From NCBI GenBank assembly GCA_032718565.1, contig JAVGVS010000003.1:3025221-3089220 (forward strand): 64,000 nt of DNA, in the 5' to 3' direction. This document shows, one piece after another, positions 23,853-33,956 of this stretch. The notes beneath the pieces were generated by a model. That model made no database searches and was not told the DNA's origin. It saw nothing but the letters and a program-made list of their open reading frames with translations. This DNA comes from Distichodus sexfasciatus. Lineage: Eukaryota; Chordata; Actinopteri; Characiformes; Distichodontidae. The translations under genes and the position numbers were made by a program. Each line of letters opens with the position of its first letter. Positions within the stretch are counted from its first letter, which is position 1.

Positions 23853-24258
23853 AGGACAGTTGGTAGTATAACAGTTAAGGAGTTCGCCCCGTGATTTGAA
23901 GGTCACCGGTTCAAATCCCAGACTAGTAAAGGTACCACTGAGGTACTAATAAACAAGGTCCCATTCCAAGCATGCTCTCTGCCCACACACTGCCCACTAT
24001 CAGACACTCTTATCCAGAGCAACTTCCATTTTTCCTCATTTCAGGGACAGTCTCCCTGGAGCAACTTGGGGTTAAGAGTCGTGCTCAGTGACCGAATGAT
24101 TTTAGTGCAGGAGGTAGGATTCAATCCCACAACCTCTTGCTCCAGAGGCGAGTGTCCTAACGACTAGACCACCACTACCCATAATGTGGGGGTCACATTT
24201 TGTTGTGATGTACAAAGTGATGTGTTCATGATGACAAGTAGTCACTCACTTTCACTTT
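23853..24258 (+). repeat. SINE-A interrupted by SINE-B
   Basis: Head at 23853 (AGGACAGTTGGTAGTATAAC). The body breaks near 24001 and resumes at about 24181, ending in GTCACTCACTTTCACTTT. The 178-bp interruption is a reverse SINE-B. Confidence 0.85.
24002..24179 (-). repeat. SINE-B nested inside SINE-A
   Basis: Reverse-strand body (ATCCAGAGCAACTTCC, GAGCAACTTGGGGTTAAG) to head (reverse of GGTGGTCTAGTCGTTAGGAC). The 3' tail is shortened. Confidence 0.85.
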
Positions 24259-25774
24259 CTGCTTATATTAGTATATTGTACATAAAACTCATTTTCAAAT
24301 CTTGTGACAGGCCAATTCCCAGTTGAGGATTAAGACTAGTCCTAGACTAGTTTAGAGTTTAAATCGTAAATCTCCATTGATACTACAATTTAGTCCAAGA
24401 CTATCCTTAACCTATGAGCGAGAAACCAGCCCTTAATGTCTCAGCACACCGCACATCAACTTCAAGGAGAAAATGTTCACTTGCTGCCTGACGTATAACA
24501 CTCACACACTCGCTCACTGCCCTTGTAATGAGGTTTGGCTACTATTTTTCCTGTAGATGCTACTTTCCCTCCTTAATAAATGCTACAGTTAAGTATAAAC
24601 ACAAGTATAAACCAGGCTTCAATCAGATAAATATCTGCACTGGAGGTAGCAGTGGAAATTTTGGCTAAACGTGGCATATGCTTAATTTCCAAAGTGCAAT
24701 TTTTTTGTTTCTAGATAAATCTAAGATTAAATTTGAACATTCCAATCTCTACTTGTCTTCTCAACATTGCCACTCTAACTTTAATGGCTCAAAAAAGATT
24801 TTAAATCCAAGACTTAAATCCAAATGGCAGCTGTGAGACTGACACTGTTAGTACATTATCAGTGTCTTTGGGACCCACTGGTAATCAGTGTTTATTTTAC
24901 TCATCAGTGGCTGTAATGTTATAGTTTATCGGTGTAGATATTTTTCAAATCGATCTCATGTTGGCAGCTAATCTCTTTCTTATCTGTATTAGAGCAAATA
25001 TGAGATCCAAAACAAACAAAAAGTTTTGAGCATAATTTCAAAGTGAGGATCATCAGATGATCATATTTATCATATCTTACCATGTACCAGAGGAGATTAT
25101 TGTGTGTTATCCAGCTTGTAGGAGTGTATATGTGTGTGTGTGTTAGAGGAGAAACAGTGGTTGCAGTGCTGTAGCTGACAGGAGGCAGGTGGCATTTGTG
25201 TGAGTAATGCCGTATTGATCTCTCCCCTCCACACAAGAGGGAATTCCAGCCTCACCGTAGACTATATTAAAGGACTGACCTTATTAAACGCCTTAGATTC
25301 CTTCAATTGTAGGGCGACCGATCACTTTACCCTTTTTAAATCAGGAAGGGAAAAAATCACAACACTATAAAAAGGGTAAATTCCCTTGAGATGCTATCAG
25401 CCTAACTTTAGAAGTGTTCCTAATATTCAGTTTCACATGACATTGATAATAAACTCTTTTATCCACCCGGCACGCAGTTCCAGATCAGAACGTGTGGAGA
25501 GAGTCGGCGAAAAAAAACACACTTCTCTACTTTTAATAAAGGGGAAAACGCTCTGCTCCTTATGCATGAAAGAGCAGATTATCGTTGAGCCAAAAGATCA
25601 TCTACACAGGCGATGAAAAAACACGGACCTCTGTATCTTCGTTCATAACTTCTTCAAATGTTGACTGATATTCATAATTCTTTCATTTATAATTATTGTG
25701 TACAGAAATAAATTAGTAGATTATTTGGCCACAACATTATACATGTTTCTTACATCACTAATCTGTCTACACTC
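24259..25774. other. Unassigned intronic sequence
   Basis: No exon or repeat is recognised apart from a short (GT)n run near 25130-25142. Confidence 0.45.
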
Positions 25775-26165
25775 CCAATAGAGCTCTCAGATCCTCCATC
25801 CTGTACGTACCAAGATTTAATAAGAGAAACAGTGTTAATGCAGCTTTTAATCATTTTAGTCAAGCGTTTAAAATCTTGTCACCCTGGCTCTTAATATTTA
25901 GTATTTCTTAATTATGGTATCCATATCCAAGATAGTTTCTTTCCTTTTTAATTGAATTTAAATTTCTTTTTATTCTTTATTTATTTCTTTTATCTGTCTT
26001 ATTTGTTCTCTTTGTAAAATTCCAAGTGTTTATTGTCTAATAATTAGTTGCTTTCATTTTCTTTTTTGAATTGATTTTATATTTAATGTAAAGCACTTTT
26101 GGCTGCAGTTCTATCTATGAAATGTGCTATATAACTAAAGGTTGTTATTATTATTGTTATTATTG
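25775..26165 (+). mobile_element. LINE 3'-end remnant
   Basis: It contains a degraded coding tail (RALRSS...VPRF-like reading near 25780-25815) and a 3' end of the form GTAAAGCACTTTTGGCTGCA...GTGCTATATAACTAAAGG, the usual end of a common fish LINE group. A T-rich region with ATT/GTT repeats follows it. Confidence 0.55.
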
Positions 26166-26230
26166 TTGTTGTTGTTGTTTTGTTTTTGTTGTTGGTGTTG
26201 TTGTTGTTGTTGTTTGTTGGTGGTGGTGGG
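26145..26230. repeat. (ATT)n/(GTT)n microsatellite
   Basis: Trinucleotide runs follow the LINE 3' end directly, as expected for its tail. A second (ATT)n run lies at 26333-26358. Confidence 0.9.
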
Positions 26231-27000
26231 GTATTAAAAATGGTTACCATTTAATGGAGCAGTTTAGTAGTAATTGTAAAACTTCTGTTGAAATTGATTG
26301 AAATTGACGTTTTAACAATACTTTCATTGGCTATTTATTATTATTATTATTATTATTATAACTTTACTGGAATTTAATTCGTGAATGCAACGTTGAAAGA
26401 ATAAGTTAGCGAATTTGGAAACATTTGGATTTTTGGCAAAAGTACAGAGCTCCTTTTTTGAGTGTTGTGTCAGTTTGGTTTGATGTTAGAGCTGAATGCT
26501 TGCCTTGTTGTTGGGGAAGTGATAGAGTAGAAGCTGCTGTGGCGATTTCAGGATGTTCATAGTTTTCACCGGTTTTACTCTCATGTATTGTTCGTTTACT
26601 TTTGGAATGTTTGGTAGAAATGGTAATTTTGCTGGTAACAACATCTGCCAGTGGCTGTTTACTTCCTACTTGTTGTGGGTCATTATAACTTGTAGTATGT
26701 TAATATTAGACACGTCTGTGCTGTTACAGCAGTGTTGAGATATTTTTCCACAGGCGGTGTTTTGTGAATTTGAGTTTTATTAGCGACAAGTCTGGTGTTC
26801 ACTTTTGAACTGCATAGCTTGAGGAGAGGCAAGCCTTCTATTTGAGTGTGTGTGTGTGTTTGTGAAGTTGGTTTATTATTAACTATTTAAATTTATGTTT
26901 TAGAGTTTGAGTTAGTTAGGGTTAAGGATGCATCTGTAAGACAGCTTGAATTGAGTTTGTGAGTGCTTTTGTTGTCTTTTTAAATTTTGTTCACTGTCTG
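26231..27000. other. Unassigned T-rich intronic sequence
   Basis: No feature recognised here. Confidence 0.45.
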
Positions 27001-27241
27001 AAAGTGAGTGAGTGAGTACTTGTAATTGTGAACACACCACAGCCCAGCACACAGTGCACACAACAAATGACCATTTAACTCATCATGTGAAGGAGCAGTG
27101 GGCAACTTTTTTGGCAACGGGGGTGCAGTGCTTGGGGATAGTACCTTGCTCATGAGTACCTCTGTGATTCGAAATGGGAATCAAACCAGTGACCTTCCGA
27201 TCAGAGGGTGCGAACACCCCAAACCGTCACTGCTTTGCCCC
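27001..27241 (-). repeat. SINE-A, full length
   Basis: A reverse-strand copy with the tail at 27001 and the head ending at 27241. It is followed directly by another SINE-A in the same orientation. Confidence 0.85.
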
Positions 27242-27430
27242 AAGACCTCTGCATTTGACGCATCCGTGAACTAGCAGTGGGCAGCTGATTGGACAGCACC
27301 CAGGGAGCAGTGCTTGGGGACAGTATCTTTGTCATGAGTACCTCAGTAGCACCTTTACCAGTTCGGGATATGAACCGTTGACCTTCCACTCATGGGACGA
27401 ACTCCCTAACCATTATGATACCAACTGCCC
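27242..27430 (-). repeat. SINE-A, lacking tail
   Basis: A reverse-strand copy joined to the preceding one. Its head ends at 27430, only 139 bp upstream of the LIM1 exon. Confidence 0.85.
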
Positions 27431-27569
27431 TGTGCATGCATATCATTGAGTGTGTGTGTGTTTATGTTGTGAGTGGGGGTCCAGGGGTGGGGGGTTTTGG
27501 GGTATATGGATTTGTAAGATATCCATTCTATTAGTGGGTAGTAAATGTGTTTGTCTTGTGTCGTTGCAG

Positions 27570-27744
27570 GCCGCTGTTCCAGCTGTGGGGAGAATGTGGT
27601 TGGAGAGGGAACCGGCTGCACGCTATGGACCAAGTCTTCCACGTCTGACTGCTTCATCTCACCATCACCTGCGGCTACAAGCTAGAGAGGGAAACCCTTC
27701 TACGCCGTGGAGAAAGAAAGCCTACTGTGAGCCCCTGCTACATA
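27570..27744 (+). CDS. LPP: LPP LIM1 exon, reading frame broken by indels
   Basis: This exon encodes LIM domain 1, a double zinc finger. It starts after TCGTTGCAG, and its first GC completes the Gly codon begun in the previous exon. The frame opens RCSSCGENVVGEGTGCT with the first CxxC zinc pair, then breaks. Against the LPP pattern it lacks one base near 27622. It has an extra base near 27640, two extra near 27655 and single extra bases near 27682, 27715 and 27733. The pieces are still readable in alternating frames (MDQVFH, ITCGYK, GKPFYAVEK, YCEPCYI). The exon is 175 nt where about 170 is expected, and it ends CATA/gtgagt in the phase that the LIM2 exon requires. Splice sites and codons are otherwise intact and the other LIM exons are clean. 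Assembly or read error is therefore more likely than gene death, but the sequence alone cannot decide. Confidence 0.85.
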
Positions 27745-27984
27745 GTGAGTCTAAATCTTCAGCACTACACACACACACACACACATTCCTGAACTAATCT
27801 TGTACCTGTTGTATGAACCATATACACTGTAGAGCAATAAAAGCTCTCAACCATTGCCCATCATTTGGCAGTTATTTGACATATTTGTCAAAGTCTTTCT
27901 GTGCAGTTTATTACATCCCAACTCACCTCCACCCCCTAACCATGTAGCTACAATATCTTGTGAAATGGGTTAACTGCTCACTAT

Positions 27985-28325
27985 TAGCGCTGTCGCCTCA
28001 CAACAAGGGGGTCCTGGGTTTGAGTCCTGGGTCAGCCATAGGGCCTTTCTGTGTGGAGTTTGCATGCTCTCCCCGCGTTCTCGTGGGTTTCCTCGGGTGC
28101 TCTGGTTTCCTCCACAGTCTAATGCACTGTAGGTTAATTGGTGAATCTCAATTGGCCCCTGGGTGTAAATAAGTGATGTGATTGACAATGAGTGTGTGTG
28201 CTTACCATCAATTTGTGTTGTTGCCTGCCAGGGTTGATCCCCGCCTTGCGCCTATGATTCCCGGGATGACTCTAGGCCCCCTCCACCCCAGTATGGATTT
28301 AAGCAGCTGGATAATGAATGAATAG
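27985..28325 (+). repeat. SINE-C type interspersed repeat
   Basis: It contains GCTGTCGCCTCACAACAAGG, TGGAGTTTGCATGCTCTCCC, TCCACAGTCTAATGCACTGT and CCTCCACCCCAGTATGG, ending in GGATAATGAATGAATAGATG. This is a widespread fish repeat with a tRNA-like start. I do not assign a family name. A related copy lies at 63018-63243. Confidence 0.8.
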
Positions 28326-28404
28326 ATGAAATTTGGTGCTATTTATGTCTTTGGTGCACAGTGACACAGAGATTCTTGTATGCGGTACTAAAGTGCTGAA
28401 GGTC

Positions 28405-28545
28405 CCCTACATATTACATTACATCCTCCATTTAGCAGATGCTTTTTCTCAGAGTGATTTCCTTTCCTACAGGAAATAGACGTGGTCTAGGTCTCCTGGA
28501 TCAACTTGAGTAAAGACCTTACTCAGCGGCCCAATGCTGAGTAAT
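28405..28545 (-). repeat. SINE-B-like fragment
   Basis: A reverse tail motif (ATTTAGCAGATGCTTTTTCT) is followed by degraded body words (CAACTTGAGTAAAGACC). Confidence 0.45.
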
Positions 28546-29520
28546 TTTAACAGATGGATAGAGCTGCTACCTCTTGATTTGCTAGCAAGTCTGGTACCCC
28601 ACGGCCACCAAGGCTTTAATTCTCTATTAGCATGTGACAATGCCACATCCAAAAGTAACACAAACCTAAAAGGAAAACCTCGGGATCTGCTTTGCATGCT
28701 CCAGGAAGGTTCTCTTTCCTCCTGATCAAACTTTCATCCGGCTCCGCCCGTCCAGGTCTCTCGCTCTTCTCTCCGTGGCTTTAAGAGCTCAAGACTTCTT
28801 CGAAAAAGGATTTCTCAGCCTCCCCCTCAAACATGGCTTTTCGGAGAGTGTTAAATTTGCTTCATGGGCCAGGGTGATTCCCCCCTCTCATCTTCCACCT
28901 CGCTGCCTGTTGGATCTGTGATTGCTTCTCGCCTGATTAGCCCGTAGTCAAATCCGTGAAGATTAGGCAAACAGAGGCGTCCTTGAGTCCCAAGCAGAGA
29001 GTGCATGGCGTCTCGAGGGTGCATCTGATAAAAGCGTTGGTAGCGGAAAATTCATTTCGAGATATAGCATGGTATTAAATCACATTAGAATGCCAGATAG
29101 GATGCACTCGCTTTGTAGATTGGAAACCATACAATGCTCTTCTGTTTTCCCTCCGCCTTCCTCCTTCTCTTTTTTTTTTTTGATGCGCTTTAGAAAATAT
29201 CTGCACTGGGGAAATTCTCCCATTTCTTGAACCGTAGTTGAAGAAGTTCCAGTAAGATAGAGCTGTCATTTTCAGCAGGGCTCTGAGGGGTGGAACTTCT
29301 TCTAACAGCCTTACGAAACGTCCTGGCACACTTTCCCAGAGCTTTAGATTGTGCAACAGGCTCTTAAAGGAAGACAGCGGTCAGCAGCTAGTCACAAAAC
29401 TATACCACACTTTTATTTTACTTTTCATGAGACTTTCATGTTTCTGTAAGGGCCTCGGCTTGACGTGAAGGTGGAAAGTGGACAACATTTTTGTCTGAAA
29501 TCTACACTGTGGTTGCTGTC
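28546..29520. other. Single-copy-looking intronic sequence
   Basis: No repeat or exon is recognised. The stretch 28730-29060 has the mixed composition often seen in conserved non-coding DNA, but this cannot be shown here. Confidence 0.35.
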
Positions 29521-29544
29521 ACGACCTTAAATCCTGCACTGTCA

Positions 29545-29546
29545 AC

Positions 29547-29580
<34 letters not shown>

Positions 29581-29670
29581 AATAATAATAATAATCTCAT
29601 TCATCATCATCATCATCATCATCATCATATTTATTTATATAGCACATTACATTTTATGTTTATGAATAAA

Positions 29671-29702
<32 letters not shown>

Positions 29703-29730
29703 GTATTATTATTATTATTATTATGATTTT
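29545..29730. repeat. Inverted trinucleotide microsatellites
   Basis: The left arm is (AAT)n then (ATC)n. The right arm is (GAT)n then (ATT)n, the reverse complement in order. About 45 bp of AT-rich sequence (TTTATTTATATAGCACATTA...) separates them. Confidence 0.95.
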
Positions 29731-30060
29731 GGGAAAAGTGCTTTACATCATCAATAAAATCAGGAAACAGATTACTAGCAGTTAAAGAATGAATAAGTAT
29801 AATAATACAATTATAAACAGTAAAAAAGAACAGATTACCCCCCAAAAAAACAAAAAAACCTAGATAAATGATATTTAAACACAATAAATCACCACAACCA
29901 GGAACATACATAATTATATAAAACAGAAGAAACAGAGATACAATAAACTCAAAGCCGGAGGTTTTAAAGTCTTTTGAAACTGTTTTGAAAGAGTCAGTGC
30001 TTAAAGTTTTCCATAACTCATACCAACATCTAGATGTGAGAGACTGTGACCTCATGCATG
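29731..30060. repeat. Probable LINE/SINE-associated repeat
   Basis: AAAAGTGCTTTACATCATCA and the following A-rich sequence match the reverse of a fish LINE 3' end. No open frame survives. Confidence 0.4.
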
Positions 30061-30196
30061 TGATAACAAATCCCTCTCACACCTGCGCTAAAGACCCAAG
30101 GTCTATATGTCCTGTCACTCACTCCAGCTCTCATCTACATTCTGAAGGGTGAACTTTGACCTTGCTTATCTCCTTTAACCAGTGGGGCAGTGTTGG

Positions 30197-30316
30197 GTGG
30201 TCTGAGTGGCTAAAAGCCTGTATTAGTGGTCCTAAGATTGGGGTTTCGAATCCCAGGAACCACCGTTGGGCCCCTGAACAAGGACCTTAACCCGAAAGGT
30301 GCTCCAGATAGAGTGT
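30197..30316 (+). repeat. tRNA-Ser-like SINE fragment
   Basis: The head GGTCTGAGTGGCTAAAAGCC with B box GGTTTCGAATCCC resembles a serine tRNA. It is followed by GGGCCCCTGAACAAGGACC, a common SINE body. Confidence 0.55.
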
Positions 30317-30427
30317 TCATCATCCAAACAGCATCCAGCATGTGTTCAAGTGCTTATACAGATACTTTCTGTTTCTGCCTTGTTCACTCACATTTTATAG
30401 CAACAAAAAATCACAGTAGTGCTCATT

Positions 30428-30690
30428 TGGAGCAGTTGGTAGTTTAACGATTAGGGAGTTCGCCCCGTGATTGGAAGGTTGCCAGTTCGATTTCCCAGAC
30501 TGATAAAAGAACCACTGAGGTACTTATGAGCACGGTACTGTCCCCAAGCACTGCTCTCCAGGCGCTGCTCATGTCAGCTCCCCACTGCTCCTTCACGGAT
30601 GGGCCAAATGCAGAGGTCACATTTCATTGTGGTGCACTGTGTGCCATGCTGTGGTGTGTTCACAATGACAAATGATCACTCACTTTCACT
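30428..30690 (+). repeat. SINE-A, full length
   Basis: Head GAGCAGTTGGTAGTTTAACG, body GATGGGCCAAATGCAGAGGT and tail AATGATCACTCACTTTCACT are all present. Confidence 0.9.
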
Positions 30691-31709
30691 AAGACTCATT
30701 TTACTCACAGATACATGTGTTGTATTGCTGTGTCCATCAAAAAAACAATGTTAGATGTGTGACATAAAGCTACAAATAACGGGCCTGTGTGGAAAAGGTC
30801 AGGAGTTATTTTCACAGCCTTGTTCGCTAAAACTGCCTGACATTTCATCACACGTGCCTCTGGTTTTGGGTTTTTCTTCTCCACCGCAGCAGCTTTTCTT
30901 GACTTCCCAGTGCTTTGCCCCCTCCCCCGCCATGAAGGTGCTGTGGAGAGTACTGAGGCAGCACTGTCTGTTCTGTCTTCCCCTTTTATTCTACCACTTC
31001 CCCCTAGCAAATCAGGAATATCACTAAAATTAGGCTAGTTCAAAAGAGTATTTAAATCGAGGTTGTGTGTGCGTGTTTAGAAAAAAGCTCCTGTTTTGTA
31101 ACCATCGAATTGCATAATGTTTCCCAAAAATTTTCGTTCTGTATTTTTTTTTGCTCTTTTGCTATGTTACTAGCATTTCTGTGGCCACATTAAGGCTGCG
31201 TTGCATCAGAGGTAATTGATGGGGAATGTTGTGGTAAGCCAGACTCTGACCGCCGTGCTACTGTGTGTGTGTGTGTGTTTGTGTGTGTTACTGCTGAGAT
31301 TTCACTACTTGCTTCCGCTGCCTGCTGGCCCAGAGATGCTGGGGAAGGCTCGGGCACATCCGGCATGTACCACACCAAAAGCCATTGACACTCTGCCAAA
31401 TTTATGGTCAAGGATGCTGGTAAAAACGTTAGTGCCATGCTGTTTGCTACCACACACAACCTTTTTGCACCGGAGAAGCTGTGGAGTACAAGTGGTGATA
31501 CTGTAATGATTTATACAGTAATGCATCAAAAGCGAAGCTATGTACGTAAGGATCGCGATCAGTCTTTTTCTTTTAACTCAATCTTGCTTCACATGACGTC
31601 AGGTTGGTTTATTCTTGTTTTTGCCTCTGCCATTGAGTACAGATCTCTTGTAATGAAAAAATAATTTTGCTTTCCTTCTTTACTATGATTCAAAAAAGGG
31701 AATTCTGTA
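30691..31709. other. Unassigned intronic sequence
   Basis: It contains a (GT)n run at 31263-31280. The frames of about 90-100 aa have no recognisable domain. Confidence 0.4.
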
Positions 31710-31717
31710 CCTTTAGC

Positions 31718-32552
31718 TAGAGTTAGGGTCAAGACCCCTAAACCGAGACCGAGACAAGACCAACAGCGTGCTGTGTCGAGACCGATACAAGACAAAGACT
31801 CTGAAGACCAGAAACCAAGATGTGACTGAGACCAGTACGGGGTGAAACCGAGACCGGACCAATGCACGTTCATATGTTAAACTCAACAGACCACAGTGGC
31901 AGAATAATCCTCAAGACTAAACTCCCTGTTTTATTGACTTGCAGAGTTTTTATTATGAACAAACATTCTATGGCTTAAGGTTAGTGCCAGGCAGAAACGT
32001 TTCTTTTTCCCATTGGTATCTATCTGGATACAGAATAAAATGATTTGATAACAAATAATGCATTTATTTTTCTCTATTGATTACTCGCTAACATTATAAA
32101 ACTTTATATAGAACTACATTTTTGTGAATGATGACGTTGCGAATGCTAACGCATTTTTTACATCACAAATAATTTAATTAATGCATTTTTACACAACTGC
32201 TTTGGTTTTTGTGCATGGAATAACACAGAAATAATTACACATATAGAGGAATGAATATAATATCCGGTAAGTTGAAAGTCTTGTGATTCTGATGGTATGT
32301 GTGTGATTTCTGTAAGTTAAAGGGATTCAGAGTTATTAAAACGCGAATTAATAAACAACACAAAACACCTGCATTGGTCTTAAATAGTTAATAGTAATAT
32401 TCTTAGGATTTTAGTCCCATTTTGTCTCAAAATAAAAGTCAGCGTCCTCTTTGTCCAAGTCCATGACGAGAGTACAAATGCAGATGAGTCTGAGACAAGA
32501 ACGAGACTTTCAAAAACTTGTCTTGAGACGGATCTTGAGTACTACAGTACTG
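31718..32552 (+). mobile_element. Non-autonomous hAT-like element with perfect TSD
   Basis: The element is flanked by an exact 8-bp direct repeat, CCTTTAGC (31710-31717 and 32553-32560), the target-site length of hAT transposons. It begins TAGAGTTAGGGTCAAGACC and carries many GAGACC/CAAGACC words at both ends. No transposase frame is present. It is related to 37238-38117. Confidence 0.85.
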
Positions 32553-32784
32553 CCTTTAGCCCATAACTTTGGCAAATGTTGATGGTTTCAAAATTTCAAA
32601 TTGCTCAATTTTATTGCCCACCTTATCTTAAACATGCAGGTACAATACCTTGCAATTAAAATGGTCCTTGACAACTTGATTGATCTGTAGTGTGTACGAC
32701 TTTGTCAGTGTGAAATGGAGGCATTTTGAATATTCTTGGTAATTGTAATTGAAAAAACTTATAATTGTTGAATTTGGTCATAAA

Positions 32785-32935
32785 CAGTGTTGGGCACGTT
32801 ACTTTAAAAAGAAATAAGTTATAGTTACTAGTTACTTCTCTAGTTAGTAACTGAGTTACAGCATTATAAAAGTAACTAGTAACCAGGGAAAGTAAACGTT
32901 CAAAAATGTCTAAGAATTTTCATCCCCCTCCTTAA
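32785..32935 (+). mobile_element. hAT-like left-end fragment
   Basis: It begins CAGTGTTGGGCACGTTACTT and continues with repeated AGTTACTAGTTACTTCTC and AAAGTAACTAGTAAC words, as in a large fish hAT group. The right end is not recognised. Confidence 0.6.
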
Positions 32936-33778
32936 ATGGAAGCGTGGGACGATGAGAGGTGCTTCATGAGATTAGAATAGTTTACAACCGACGCGGAGAA
33001 AACACTTTTTCCCTGGACACAATCTACATTTCAAATACTCATTCTTGCCTGTTATTTCGGTGAGGGGAGCAGTAATGTCTGCACTTCCTGTTTAAAAATG
33101 CTACTTTTGAATTCTCTGGTCTCGCCATCGCTGCATGTGTCTCTTGGTTGGTTATGTGTGTGCAATGGTGCATGTGTGTTTGTGTGTGAACGCCCGCCCA
33201 ACTCTGCCTCTGATGGGCTTACCTTGAAATTTTACTCTTCCTTAGCCAGCCATCATTTGGTTGACCTATTTGGTCGTTTCGCCTCATAGAACAAGGAACA
33301 ATGAACAAATAAGGCACATCGAATAGGCAATATATAAATTGAATATAAAAATATAATCTTTAATCTAGAAGTAGAAAGAGAGACAATAAGGAAGCGGTAT
33401 TCAGCCTATAATTATGGTCTTGGAGTTGTCTTTTTTGCTGAATGTGAATGAAGTCGGACATATGAAGAATTCTATAGAGTCTATGAAATAAAACTGTATC
33501 TCATATAAAGTATGAACGTTCAAGTCGGATCAAGTATATGCAGATATTGTAACAGCAATGGAGCACTAGGGTCCGTGCAATACTTTCAATAATTTGTGCA
33601 GATATAGTCAGTGAGAAAATGCGATCAGTGATATGTACAGCAATGTTCAATAGTTGTGTAAATATGTACTGTAGCAGCAGTGCAAAAATCGCTGCTTCCC
33701 TAACTTGTTCAGTCATTATCTGTCACTAGACTGTCGTGTTCAGATACCTGCAGTGTAACCAAATGCAGCACCAAGCAA
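32936..33778. other. Unassigned intronic sequence
   Basis: It may be partly the interior of the preceding element. The stretch 33360-33700, with GTGCAGATAT words, looks repeat-like but is not assigned. Confidence 0.35.
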
Positions 33779-33956
33779 GGGGCCTCTTTGATAATTATTT
33801 CTTTAAGGGTTTTCTTGAATATGTTCTTAAGAACGTTAAGACATTTAAATCCTACAAATCTTAAATAAGAACACACTGGTGTATGTTGGTATCTTTGTGA
33901 AATCTGCTGGTTTTAAGAACAAATTTCGTCTTAAGAGCAGTTGGTGAATGAAGTCC
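33779..33956 (+). mobile_element. MITE, CATTCACCAA family, short copy
   Basis: It contains TGTTCTTAAGAACGTTAAGA and ends TTAAGAGCAGTTGGTGAATG, matching the right end of the copy at 62956. Confidence 0.65.

Noticed and set aside
29660..30055. 131-aa minus-strand open frame ending in Asn and His runs
   Set aside because: Trinucleotide-repeat translation joined to a repeat fragment.
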